Origin: an uncultured Clostridia bacterium
GTDB lineage: Bacteria > Bacillota_A > Clostridia > Oscillospirales > Acutalibacteraceae
Direction: 5' to 3'
NCBI GenBank assembly: GCA_937891215.1
Contig: CALAEU010000072.1
Span: 1-7,197, forward strand
DNA length: 7,197 nucleotides
Positions 1 through 6,323 of the stretch are shown one piece after another. Each line of letters starts with the position of its first letter. Position 1 is the stretch's first letter. The translations under genes were made by a program, and so were the position numbers. Below the pieces are notes generated by a model. The model saw only the letters and a list, made by a program, of their open reading frames with translations. It did not search any database and was not told the origin of the DNA.

Positions 1-757
1 CTTCATCAATATACTTGACCTTTAAATTACGATTAAGCACATCGCAAGATAACACTTTTGCAGGACCTTCTTCTGTTTTAACAATATCTCCAATATCAGG
101 AGCATATTTTCTTAACTCCTTGTATAATTCATTTTCATAATTTATACAACAAAGAAGTTTTCCACAATTTCCACTTATCTTAACAGGATTTAAAGATAAG
201 TTTTGGTTTTTAGCCATCTTAACAGAAACATTATCAAATTCTGTTATAAACGTTTTACAACAAACAACTAAACCACAAGGACCAATACCGCCAAACACTT
301 TAGCTCCATCTCTTGAACCAACTTGTCTAAGTTCAATTCTTACATGAAATTCACTAGCTAAGACTTTAACAAGTTCTCTAAAGTCAACTCTATCTTCTGA
401 ACAATAATAGAAAATAATTTTAGACCCATCTATTGTATATTCACAATAAAGAGGTTTCATATTAAGATCAAATTCTTTAACATATTTTTTGAATATTTCA
501 AAATTTTTTGGTGCAAGTTCATTATTTTTTGCTTCTTGTTTTAAATCGCGTTCAGTTGCGCGTCTAATTACTGGTTTTAATTCATGTTCTAAATAATCAT
601 CTTCAACTTCGCGATTACCGATTGAAACAAATCCAAGTTCTAATCCTCTTACAGTTTCAACAATTGCATAATCTCCTCTTGCAAATTTAAAATCAAGTGG
701 ATCAAAATAATAAACTCTACCTCCGCCTTTAAACTGTATTCCTACTACAGTTTTCAT
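1..757 (-). CDS. ricT: RicT (YaaT), PSP1-domain iron-sulfur protein; 3' end missing
   Basis: 252 codons are present and the frame is still open at the left edge; the B. subtilis protein is about 275 residues, so only the C-terminal tail is missing. The PSP1 signature is clear: EDRVDFREL, then RIELRQVGSRDGAK, then GGIGPCG at residues 156-162. Cysteines at 161, 166, 167 and 198 fit the positions reported as cluster ligands in RicT, and a further CC pair lies at 203-204. In B. subtilis RicT joins RicA and RicF in a cytoplasmic complex that binds [4Fe-4S] clusters, assists RNase Y in mRNA maturation, and affects sporulation and competence. The ATG has an AGGAGG site 7 bases upstream (complement of 765-770), overlapping the stop of the preceding ORF, so the two are coupled. 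Neighbouring holB-derived sequence matches the usual holB-ricT order. GPCG followed by VVCC looks more Bacilli-like to me than the GICGRPFCC form I associate with Clostridia; that is an impression from memory. Confidence 0.93.
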   Translation of the reverse strand, partial: MKTVVGIQFKGGGRVYYFDPLDFKFARGDYAIVETVRGLELGFVSIGNREVEDDYLEHELKPVIRRATERDLKQEAKNNELAPKNFEIFKKYVKEFDLNMKPLYCEYTIDGSKIIFYYCSEDRVDFRELVKVLASEFHVRIELRQVGSRDGAKVFGGIGPCGLVVCCKTFITEFDNVSVKMAKNQNLSLNPVKISGNCGKLLCCINYENELYKELRKYAPDIGDIVKTEEGPAKVLSCDVLNRNLKVKYIDE

Positions 758-768
758 AACATTGCCTC

Positions 769-1380
769 CTACAATTTAGAAAATAAACTAGTATACTGTA
801 AATCAAGATTTATATGATAATTAAACCTTTCTTGATATATATTAAGTAGTTCTAATTTTCTAATAATTTCTTCTGTTGTGATATTATTATTTAAATCTTT
901 TATAATATCACTAAAATATTTGCCATTTTCTTTTTTTAAAAGTTCTTGATATATTAATATTAAAATATCTAAAAAGAACCTATGATATTTTTTTTCTTTT
1001 TCATCAATAAATAGTAGTCTATTACGATAGTATTCAACATATGAATCTTTTCCTTTTAAATCTTTATCAACAATTTTTTTTGCTACAATCAATAAGTTAG
1101 TAATTTTTCCTTCTTCAATATATTTCATTGCAGTTTCAAATTCACTTGTTAAATAACTTACAACATACCCTATATCTTGCTCAATACCACAATCTTTTAG
1201 TTTTTCTAAAAGTTCAGGGTATGCTTTTGTGTGATGAAATACCGCATCGCTCTGCCTTAAACCTCTTTCACCATTTTTAACTGGTAAAAGGCGTTTTTTC
1301 TGTAAAACGCGACCACACTCATCACACAAAGCAATCGATGTTGTGTAGTTACTTGTATCAATACCTAAAAACAAACTCAT
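769..1380 (-). pseudogene. Chimeric ORF: M22/Kae1-like N-terminus joined in frame to DNA polymerase III delta' C-terminus
   Basis: This 203-codon ORF has no internal stop but joins two unrelated proteins. Residues 1-58 are the start of the Clostridial M22/Kae1-like (TsaD-related) protein: GIDTSNYTTSIAL, the first strand of the actin-like ATPase fold, then LLPVKNGERGLRQSDAVFHHT. The family is about 300 residues, so the metal-binding HxxxH and the rest of the fold are absent. From about residue 66 the sequence resembles the C-terminal clamp-loader collar domain of delta' (holB): a helical Lys-rich stretch with YVEYYRNRLLF, ending in ERFNYHINLDLQYTSLF, like the usual NVN-type ending. Delta' is normally about 310-330 residues, so its AAA+ part is missing. 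The start overlaps the nusB stop (TAATG), as expected for the M22 gene. The stop lies 11 bases before ricT, as expected for holB. Neither half should work alone. It is an assembly join or a true deletion or recombination product. The delta' call rests on the ending pattern and on context. Confidence 0.72.
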
Positions 1381-1778
1381 TATTTTATTTTTTTAACAAT
1401 TGTTGATAAAACGCCGTTTATGTACGAAGCATCTTCTTCACTACCGAATGTTTTTGCAATTTCAACCGCTTCATTAACACTTACACTTACAGGAACATCT
1501 TCATTAAAAAGAATTTCTGCAACTGCAAGACGCAAAACTGCAAGTGAAACTTTTGGAAGTCTTTGTAAACTCCAGTTAACAAGACTTTCCACGATTGTTT
1601 CATCAATTTTCACAAGGTTTTCTTCAACAATATTTAAAAGCGAACCAGCAAAACCATTGATTTTAACTAATTCACATTCTTGTGCACCATCAATAATTTC
1701 CTGAAAGCTTGCACTTTCATTGAAACTTTTTTCAAAAACAACCGCAAACGCCTGTTCTCTTGCCTCGTGTCTTGTCAT
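1380..1778 (-). CDS. nusB: Transcription antitermination factor NusB
   Basis: The 132-residue all-helical protein has the standard NusB length. It opens with MTRHEAREQAF and carries LVNWSLQRLPKVSLAVLRLA mid-protein and PVSVSVNEAVEIAKTFGSEEDASYINGVL near the end, the parts most conserved in NusB. NusB binds NusE (ribosomal protein S10) and boxA RNA, and supports antitermination of rRNA operons. An in-frame GTG six bases upstream (1782-1784) is a less likely start, because it lies inside the only Shine-Dalgarno sequence, GAGGTG, which is correctly placed for the ATG at 1778. The stop overlaps the ATG of the next ORF by one base (TAATG), indicating translational coupling. It has its own sigma-A-type promoter at 1811-1839 and follows a terminator, so it starts a transcription unit. 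Confidence 0.95.
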   Translation of the reverse strand: MTRHEAREQAFAVVFEKSFNESASFQEIIDGAQECELVKINGFAGSLLNIVEENLVKIDETIVESLVNWSLQRLPKVSLAVLRLAVAEILFNEDVPVSVSVNEAVEIAKTFGSEEDASYINGVLSTIVKKIK

Positions 1779-1783
1779 AACCA

Positions 1784-1789
1784 CACCTC
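1784..1789 (-). promoter_or_regulatory. Ribosome binding site that fixes the nusB start
   Basis: The minus strand reads GAGGTG followed by five bases and then ATG at 1778. The alternative GTG start uses the last base of this motif, so it could not be served by it. This favours the 132-residue product. Confidence 0.8.
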
Positions 1790-1810
1790 ATTTATTTTTT
1801 CTAATGTTGT

Positions 1811-1839
1811 ATTATACCATATTAAAATACTTTTATCAA
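1811..1839 (-). promoter_or_regulatory. Sigma-A promoter for nusB
   Basis: On the minus strand TTGATA (1839-1834) is followed by exactly 17 bases and then a perfect TATAAT (1816-1811). Transcription would begin near 1804, leaving a leader of about 26 bases before the nusB ATG. The site lies between the terminator of the upstream gene and nusB, as an independent promoter should. Confidence 0.82.
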
Positions 1840-1872
1840 TATTTTGTGATTTATTTTTGCATAAAAATACAT

Positions 1873-1902
1873 AAAAAATGAGCAAGGCTTTCACCTTGCT
1901 CA
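1873..1902 (-). terminator. Intrinsic terminator of the Thr-rich membrane protein gene
   Basis: On the minus strand a perfect 9-base-pair stem, TGAGCAAGG paired with CCTTGCTCA around a six-base loop (1879-1902), is followed by TTTTTT (1878-1873). It begins about 10 bases after the TAA stop at 1912-1914. It separates this unit from nusB. Confidence 0.93.
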
Positions 1903-1911
1903 AGTTAAATC

Positions 1912-3144
1912 TTAATAAACGAAATCTGTATAAACTGCAGTATCTGTTACTGTACCTGTGGCAGTCTGACCTGGCATTATAGCAAAACCAAGAACTGCTA
2001 AGTCGTAAGTAACAACACAATCATACTGAACTGTTTGTGTAACTGAAACTACCTTACCAGTTTTTGGCATATAAGTAATTTCTAAAGTACAATCGTGATA
2101 TAAGAGATTTACATCAGTAATAGATGTAAGTATACCCTGACGAGCAACAAGTTTTTCTTTGATGCTTTCTTTATCAACAACCGGGAACATTGAACTTGTG
2201 TAACTTTCTGGATTTTTCTGGTCCGCAGGTGTAACTGCAGGATTTTCTTCATTACGAAGAACAATTGTGATTTTTGTTGAACCATCAGATTGCGCTGTTT
2301 TTTCTACTCTTCTTATTGCTTCTGAAGCATATTTATCAGAAAGAAGACAAGCATAATCGCCATTTTCAATTAAGAAAAGTGACATATCTGAAAATTTAGC
2401 AGAAACAATAGGAGCTGCTTCAGCATCGCCCTGACTGATGAAATAACCAGGATAATTCTTTTCAACACTACCTAAAACAAGTTTTGCACTGTCATCTTTT
2501 TCCATAGTTCTGTACTGAACTTTTGTAAAACCAGGTTTAATTGAATTTGCAGTATTTACAACTTTTTTGTATGTATTAAGAACAGCCTTTTTCTCTTTAA
2601 TCATTGCAGGAGAATCTGTTAAAGGTTCTGTTGTTGTAGGTTTTGTTGTTGTAGTTGTATTTGCTTCGCCTGAAGACACTGTTGTATCAGGAGCCTTTGT
2701 AGTAGTTGTTGTATCAGGAACTTTTGTTGTCGGTGCCTGAGTTGTCGGTGCCTGAGTTGTAGGTGCCGCTGTAGTACCTTGAACATCAATACTTGCAGAT
2801 GTTGTATCTGGTTGGATAATCTGCTGAATCACATCCTGTAAATTATTGTTACCGTTATTACCATTATTGTTCTGAGAATTAAGATTTGCAGAAATTGCTG
2901 CCGCTCTTGACCTTAACGCACCAGGAATAGCAGTAAGTCTTAAAATGCTTGAAGAGAACATTGTGAACACAAGACTGCAAACAAATAAAACAACAAGTGC
3001 TTTAAAAACACCCGATGAAGTAAAACCTTTCACCGCTGCTTCAAAAGCAGCCTTTTCTTCAGGTGTCTGAACTTTCTGTTCTTTCACCTTTTTTTCTTTT
3101 TTTACTTTAGGTGCTTTTTCCTTTTTTATTTTGTCTTTTTTCAT
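1912..3144 (-). CDS. Unidentified single-span membrane protein with Thr/Pro-rich stalk and outer domain
   Basis: I do not recognise a named family for this 410-residue protein. Residues 1-27 are very rich in Lys and Glu and should be cytoplasmic. A hydrophobic segment at about 46-68 (VFKALVVLFVCSLVF) is the only clear membrane span and would act as an uncleaved anchor. An Asn/Gly-rich patch follows at 89-101. Residues about 112-176 are a low-complexity Thr/Pro/Ala/Gln stalk with tandem APTTQ units and repeated PDTT motifs. Residues about 178-410 form the probable outer domain, beta-rich near the end (CTLEITYMPKTGKVVSVTQTVQYDCVVTYD), where C352 and C376 could form a disulfide. The layout suggests a surface-displayed sensor, binding protein or wall-associated protein; that is inference. 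The ATG at 3144 has AAAGGGG about 10 bases upstream. The gene has its own promoter (3228-3256) and terminator (1873-1902), so it is probably monocistronic. Confidence 0.85.
   Translation of the reverse strand: MKKDKIKKEKAPKVKKEKKVKEQKVQTPEEKAAFEAAVKGFTSSGVFKALVVLFVCSLVFTMFSSSILRLTAIPGALRSRAAAISANLNSQNNNGNNGNNNLQDVIQQIIQPDTTSASIDVQGTTAAPTTQAPTTQAPTTKVPDTTTTTKAPDTTVSSGEANTTTTTKPTTTEPLTDSPAMIKEKKAVLNTYKKVVNTANSIKPGFTKVQYRTMEKDDSAKLVLGSVEKNYPGYFISQGDAEAAPIVSAKFSDMSLFLIENGDYACLLSDKYASEAIRRVEKTAQSDGSTKITIVLRNEENPAVTPADQKNPESYTSSMFPVVDKESIKEKLVARQGILTSITDVNLLYHDCTLEITYMPKTGKVVSVTQTVQYDCVVTYDLAVLGFAIMPGQTATGTVTDTAVYTDFVY
2681..2767 (-). repeat. Short in-frame tandem repeats coding for the Thr/Pro stalk
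   Basis: Two perfect adjacent 15-base units, CGGTGCCTGAGTTGT on the plus strand (2731-2745 and 2746-2760), are followed by a partial third at 2761-2767. They encode consecutive APTTQ blocks. A near-identical 20-base motif also occurs at 2681-2700 and 2708-2727, 27 bases apart, encoding the PDTT blocks. All spacings are multiples of three, so loss or gain of copies would change stalk length without a frameshift. Confidence 0.8.
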
Positions 3145-3227
3145 AAAAGCCTAACCCCTTTCACTAAGGCAAAGTGAACGTAAAACATAACACAATCACC
3201 TGTAGGATACACAATATAATTCAATTT

Positions 3228-3256
3228 ATTTTACACAATTTTTCCCGAATTGTCAA
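3228..3256 (-). promoter_or_regulatory. Sigma-A promoter for the Thr-rich membrane protein gene
   Basis: The minus strand has a perfect TTGACA (3256-3251), a 17-base spacer and TAAAAT (3233-3228). The start site would fall near 3221, giving a leader of about 75 bases before the ATG at 3144. I see no riboswitch-like fold in that leader. Confidence 0.82.
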
Positions 3257-3338
3257 CAGAAAGTTTACGATTATGTGTATGTTATTATTTTTGTATAAAA
3301 TACCCAAAGAATTTCTCATAATTTAGCAATAATAAACA

Positions 3339-3367
3339 TTGAAAGAAAGTGTAAAAATTTGTATAAT
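3339..3367 (+). promoter_or_regulatory. Sigma-A promoter for the ceramidase-like gene
   Basis: TTGAAA (3339-3344), a 17-base spacer and a perfect TATAAT (3362-3367) lie upstream of the secreted hydrolase gene. Transcription would start at about 3374, giving a leader of about 60 bases. It is divergent from the promoter at 3228-3256. Confidence 0.82.
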
Positions 3368-3377
3368 ACAATGGTAA

Positions 3378-3407
3378 GATTGTGTAACTATATATTGTTT
3401 CACAATC
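3378..3407. promoter_or_regulatory. Operator-like palindrome just downstream of the ceramidase-like gene promoter
   Basis: Arms of 11 bases, GATTGTGTAAC (3378-3388) and GTTTCACAATC (3397-3407), are inverted repeats with one mismatch around the 8-base AT spacer TATATATT. The site begins about four bases after the predicted transcription start, where a bound repressor would block elongation or promoter escape. Read as RNA it would also form a leader hairpin with no U tract, so it is not a terminator. The regulator is unknown and no regulator gene lies in the window. Confidence 0.6.
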
Positions 3408-3434
3408 ACATCTAAAACGAAGGAGATATCTCTT

Positions 3435-5309
3435 ATGAAAAAAAGCAAAATGACAAAAGTACTTGCTCTTGTTCTTGCTCTTACACTTGTTTTTTCAAGT
3501 TTCGGTGCAGTTACTGCAAGTGCAGTTTCCATTGCAGCTCCAATGACTCTTGATGCTGGCGGAGGAAATATTTTAACAAGTTTTCTCGACACACTTTTAA
3601 GAATTGTGTTTGACTGGTTTGCAAACCTCTTCCCTAACGGACCTGGTTTCACTCAGAAAGAAGATGGTAATACTGATGTTGAAGAATTCTATGCTGGTAC
3701 TACTGGCAGATTCAACACAACACCTGATGCAAATGCTCAATGGCATTTAGGTTACGCAAATGCAAGTCTTATTCCCGATGATGTTACAAACGGCGAATAT
3801 TACATCGGTGGTTACATAGCTCCTGAAAACGCATTTTCAAATGTTGTTGAAGGCGTCATTGACGACATGATGGTAAGATGTATCGCTCTTAAAGATGGTG
3901 TTACAGGCGAAACAGTTCTCTTTGGTACTATCGACTGTATCGGTATTACAAATGGTGATATCCGTGATATTCGTGCTTTACTTAAAGATTTCGCAGCAGA
4001 AAATAATATTGTTTCAATCAATATTGCTTCTACACACTGTCACAGTTGTCTTGACACAGAAGGTCTCTGGACTAACAACCTTGTAAAACTTCTTACAAAT
4101 GGTATCAACAGTGGTACTCAGAATGGTGAAGAATTACAACAAGGTACTAATCCAAAATATATGGCTTTCCTTAAAGAAAAAGTTGCAGCCGCTTTAAAAG
4201 CTGCTTACAATGATATGAAGCCTGGTACTCTTACATTCGCTAAGAAAGATATTGGTGAAGAGTATTTCAACAACAAAAACAGACCTACTTCTGATACAAT
4301 AATGTCACAACTCAACAGATTTGTATTTACTCCAGACGACAAAAACTTCCGTCCTACAATGATTATTAACATTGCCGCTCACCCAGACGTTGCTGGTCTT
4401 CCTACATCTTCAAACTCTGGTAGAGAAATTTCTGGTGACTATGTTTACTATTGTGGCGAATTACTCAACAAAGCAGGTTATAACTTTATGTTTTTTAACG
4501 GTGCTATTGCTGGTATTTATATGAGCCGTGGTATTACTGGCGACGGTGTTGATACTCCTAAGAGATATCACGAATCAATGAGATATGGCCACGAAATAGC
4601 AAGGCTTGCTCTCGCTTTAACATTAACTGAAGAAGAAATTAAAGCTGACCCACTTCTCAACTGTGCAGATGAAATTGCAAAATATGACATTGGTGAAGTT
4701 GGTGGCAAAAGAACTGATTATACTCTCTGGTACAAAAAATATATTTATACAACTGCTGTTGATGAAAATGGTGAACAATATGATAAAATCACCGCAATAA
4801 ACAGCTGGCAACCAGTCAAAGAAACAGTTGTTGAGCCATACCTCAACTTAGCTATTAAGAGAGTTGAAGTTAAAGTTTCAAATGACCTTATTCAGGCTAT
4901 TGGTAAACTTAATATGGCAAACTACGATGTATTCGAAAGCAAAGACGTAAACGGCAAAAAGATTTACACTACATTTACTGAAGTCGGTTATATCGAATTT
5001 GGTAGCAAGTTCAAAGCAGTTATGCTTCCTGGTGAAATCTGTCAAGACCTTATTGTTGGTGGTTCATCAGTAGAAATGGGTGTTACAGGTGAACCTTTCA
5101 CACACAGTCTTGTTTGCGACATCTTCGGTAGCGGCACAATGTGCTTTGGTCTTATGAACGATGCTATTGGTTATGTTGTTCCTGATAACGACTACACAAT
5201 GGGTGACCCTGCAAATCACTACCACGAACTTATCTCTCTTGGTCAGTACGTTGCTTCTGCACTTATGGATGGTCTTGAAGAACTTAAATCAGAAATTGAT
5301 GCAAGATAA
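3435..5309 (+). CDS. Secreted neutral/alkaline ceramidase-family metal hydrolase
   Basis: The 624-residue protein begins with a Sec signal peptide: MKKSKMTK, a hydrophobic core, and TASA as the likely cleavage site near residue 30. There is no lipobox, so it should be released or wall-associated. A 40-residue hydrophobic linker follows. The ceramidase-type N-terminal domain starts near 104 (HLGYANASLIPDD), with VVEGVIDDMMVRCIAL at 137-152. Likely zinc ligands, by order and spacing against Pseudomonas ceramidase, are H201 in STHCHS, H316 in AAHPDVAG, E534 in LPGE and Y580 in NDAIGY. ISGDYVYYCGELL (332-344) and FFNGAIAG (353-360) also match family blocks. Neutral ceramidases cut the amide bond of ceramide; the substrate here is uncertain because many bacterial relatives are uncharacterised. 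It lacks the separate C-terminal domain of the Pseudomonas enzyme and has Cys at 202 and 205 in the metal motif. GAAGGAG precedes the ATG by 9 bases. A promoter and a palindrome lie upstream; the oxidoreductase gene follows. Confidence 0.82.
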   Translation: MKKSKMTKVLALVLALTLVFSSFGAVTASAVSIAAPMTLDAGGGNILTSFLDTLLRIVFDWFANLFPNGPGFTQKEDGNTDVEEFYAGTTGRFNTTPDANAQWHLGYANASLIPDDVTNGEYYIGGYIAPENAFSNVVEGVIDDMMVRCIALKDGVTGETVLFGTIDCIGITNGDIRDIRALLKDFAAENNIVSINIASTHCHSCLDTEGLWTNNLVKLLTNGINSGTQNGEELQQGTNPKYMAFLKEKVAAALKAAYNDMKPGTLTFAKKDIGEEYFNNKNRPTSDTIMSQLNRFVFTPDDKNFRPTMIINIAAHPDVAGLPTSSNSGREISGDYVYYCGELLNKAGYNFMFFNGAIAGIYMSRGITGDGVDTPKRYHESMRYGHEIARLALALTLTEEEIKADPLLNCADEIAKYDIGEVGGKRTDYTLWYKKYIYTTAVDENGEQYDKITAINSWQPVKETVVEPYLNLAIKRVEVKVSNDLIQAIGKLNMANYDVFESKDVNGKKIYTTFTEVGYIEFGSKFKAVMLPGEICQDLIVGGSSVEMGVTGEPFTHSLVCDIFGSGTMCFGLMNDAIGYVVPDNDYTMGDPANHYHELISLGQYVASALMDGLEELKSEIDAR

Positions 5310-5326
5310 TTTATAAAACAAAAAAC

Positions 5327-5360
5327 AATTGGTACAATCGTGTTAATGATTGTACCAATT
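5327..5360. terminator. Perfect 13-bp palindrome between the hydrolase and oxidoreductase genes
   Basis: AATTGGTACAATC (5327-5339) and its exact inverse GATTGTACCAATT (5348-5360) flank an 8-base loop. On the plus strand the hairpin is followed only by TTAATGG, a weak U tract, so it may act as a leaky terminator or attenuator lowering expression of the second gene. The long T tract instead lies on the minus strand (complement of 5315-5325), where no gene ends. It could equally be an operator. It ends six bases before the ribosome site of the next gene. Confidence 0.55.
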
Positions 5361-5365
5361 TTAAT

Positions 5366-5369
5366 GGAG
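5366..5369 (+). promoter_or_regulatory. Ribosome binding site that fixes the oxidoreductase start
   Basis: GGAG at 5366-5369 lies 8 bases before the ATG at 5378. An upstream in-frame GTG at 5369-5371 overlaps this motif and would have no ribosome site, so the ATG is the better start. Confidence 0.78.
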
Positions 5370-5377
5370 TGTTTATT

Positions 5378-6322
5378 ATGTTAAAAGTTGGTGTTGTAGG
5401 TGTTGGTGGCATAAGCGGTGCTCACATTCCTGCATGGGAAGAAATCAAAGAAGTAGAGTTAGTCGCTCTTTGCGATATTCGTCAAGAGAGGCTTGACCAA
5501 TACCCGAAAAAGCGTCACTATAATGATTTTAAAGAAATGCTTGAAAGAGAAGAACTTGATATTCTTGATATATGTCTCCCCACTTACCTTCACGCAGATT
5601 ATGCAATTATGGCGATGGAAAAAGGTATAAATGTTATTTGCGAGAAACCTATTTCATTAAAAGAAGAAGATATTGAAAGAGTTTACTCAACTGCTAAAAA
5701 AAATAATGTCAAATTTATGATTGCTCAGGTTTTAAGATTCTGGCCTGAATATGAATTATTAAAAGAGATTTTTGACACGGAAAAATATGGTAAACTTCTT
5801 TCTGGTACAATGACCAGACTTGGTTGCTACCCTAAGTGGAGTTGGGATGGTTGGATGATGGATGAAAAGAGAAGCGGTTTAACACCATTCGACTTACACA
5901 TTCACGACCTTGACTTTATGGTTTACGCTTTTGGTGCACCTAAAAAGGTTGCTCACCAATACCGTTCAAAAAGACCTGACCAGGATTTTATAAGTGTTAC
6001 TTATGATTTTGGTGATTTCTCAATCAACTCAGAAGCATCATGGTACGCAACAAGCTACCCTTTCACTGCAGAATTCCGCTTCCAATTTGAAAACGCTTTA
6101 GTTTCAAATGAAAATGGTAAAATGCAGATTTATTTAAGAGATGGTAAAATAGACCTTTCAGAAGATGCTGAGGGCGATACTGGTGATATCAACTTACCAA
6201 AGAGTGACGCGTATGCAAACGAAATCAAATACTTTCTTGATTGTGTAATGAATGATAAGGAAGTTGAGAAAGTTAAGAGTGATGAACTTCTTACAGTTCT
6301 TAAGATTTTGAATAGTCTTTGA
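5378..6322 (+). CDS. Gfo/Idh/MocA-family NAD(P)-dependent oxidoreductase
   Basis: The 314-residue protein starts with a Rossmann nucleotide-binding loop (VGVVGVGGISGAH, residues 4-16). D33 follows the second strand (ALCDI), suggesting NAD rather than NADP. The family hallmark CEKP is at 88-91, with K90 the expected catalytic lysine. The second domain carries DLHIHDLD (172-179), holding the usual Asp and His that bind and deprotonate a sugar hydroxyl. Members oxidise or reduce sugars, inositols and sugar derivatives in the cytoplasm; motifs alone do not give the substrate. The protein ends LKILNSL, where most relatives have another 10-20 residues. That suggests slight C-terminal shortening where the heptad element begins, two bases past the stop. 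It lies 68 bases downstream of the ceramidase-like gene, with a palindrome between, so co-transcription with attenuation is plausible. Confidence 0.92.
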   Translation: MLKVGVVGVGGISGAHIPAWEEIKEVELVALCDIRQERLDQYPKKRHYNDFKEMLEREELDILDICLPTYLHADYAIMAMEKGINVICEKPISLKEEDIERVYSTAKKNNVKFMIAQVLRFWPEYELLKEIFDTEKYGKLLSGTMTRLGCYPKWSWDGWMMDEKRSGLTPFDLHIHDLDFMVYAFGAPKKVAHQYRSKRPDQDFISVTYDFGDFSINSEASWYATSYPFTAEFRFQFENALVSNENGKMQIYLRDGKIDLSEDAEGDTGDINLPKSDAYANEIKYFLDCVMNDKEVEKVKSDELLTVLKILNSL

Positions 6323-6323
6323 T

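Noticed and set aside
1420..1874. Open frames on the plus strand across nusB (1420-1704, 1680-1874)
   Set aside because: They lie antisense to a well-supported gene, lack good ribosome sites, and encode Ser/Thr- or Phe/Ser-rich sequence typical of shadow frames.
1775..2020. Minus-strand open frame overlapping the end of the Thr-rich protein gene and the nusB promoter
   Set aside because: It runs through a strong terminator and a promoter in another frame, and has no recognisable product.
3191..3409. The 9-base sequence CACAATCAC occurs at 3191-3199 and 3401-3409, on both sides of the divergent promoters
   Set aside because: A single 9-base match within about 220 AT-rich bases is likely by chance; the first copy has no palindromic partner.
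5282..5330. A possible separate promoter for the oxidoreductase (GATAAT at 5305-5310, TATAAA at 5312-5317)
   Set aside because: No acceptable -35 box sits 16-18 bases upstream of either hexamer.
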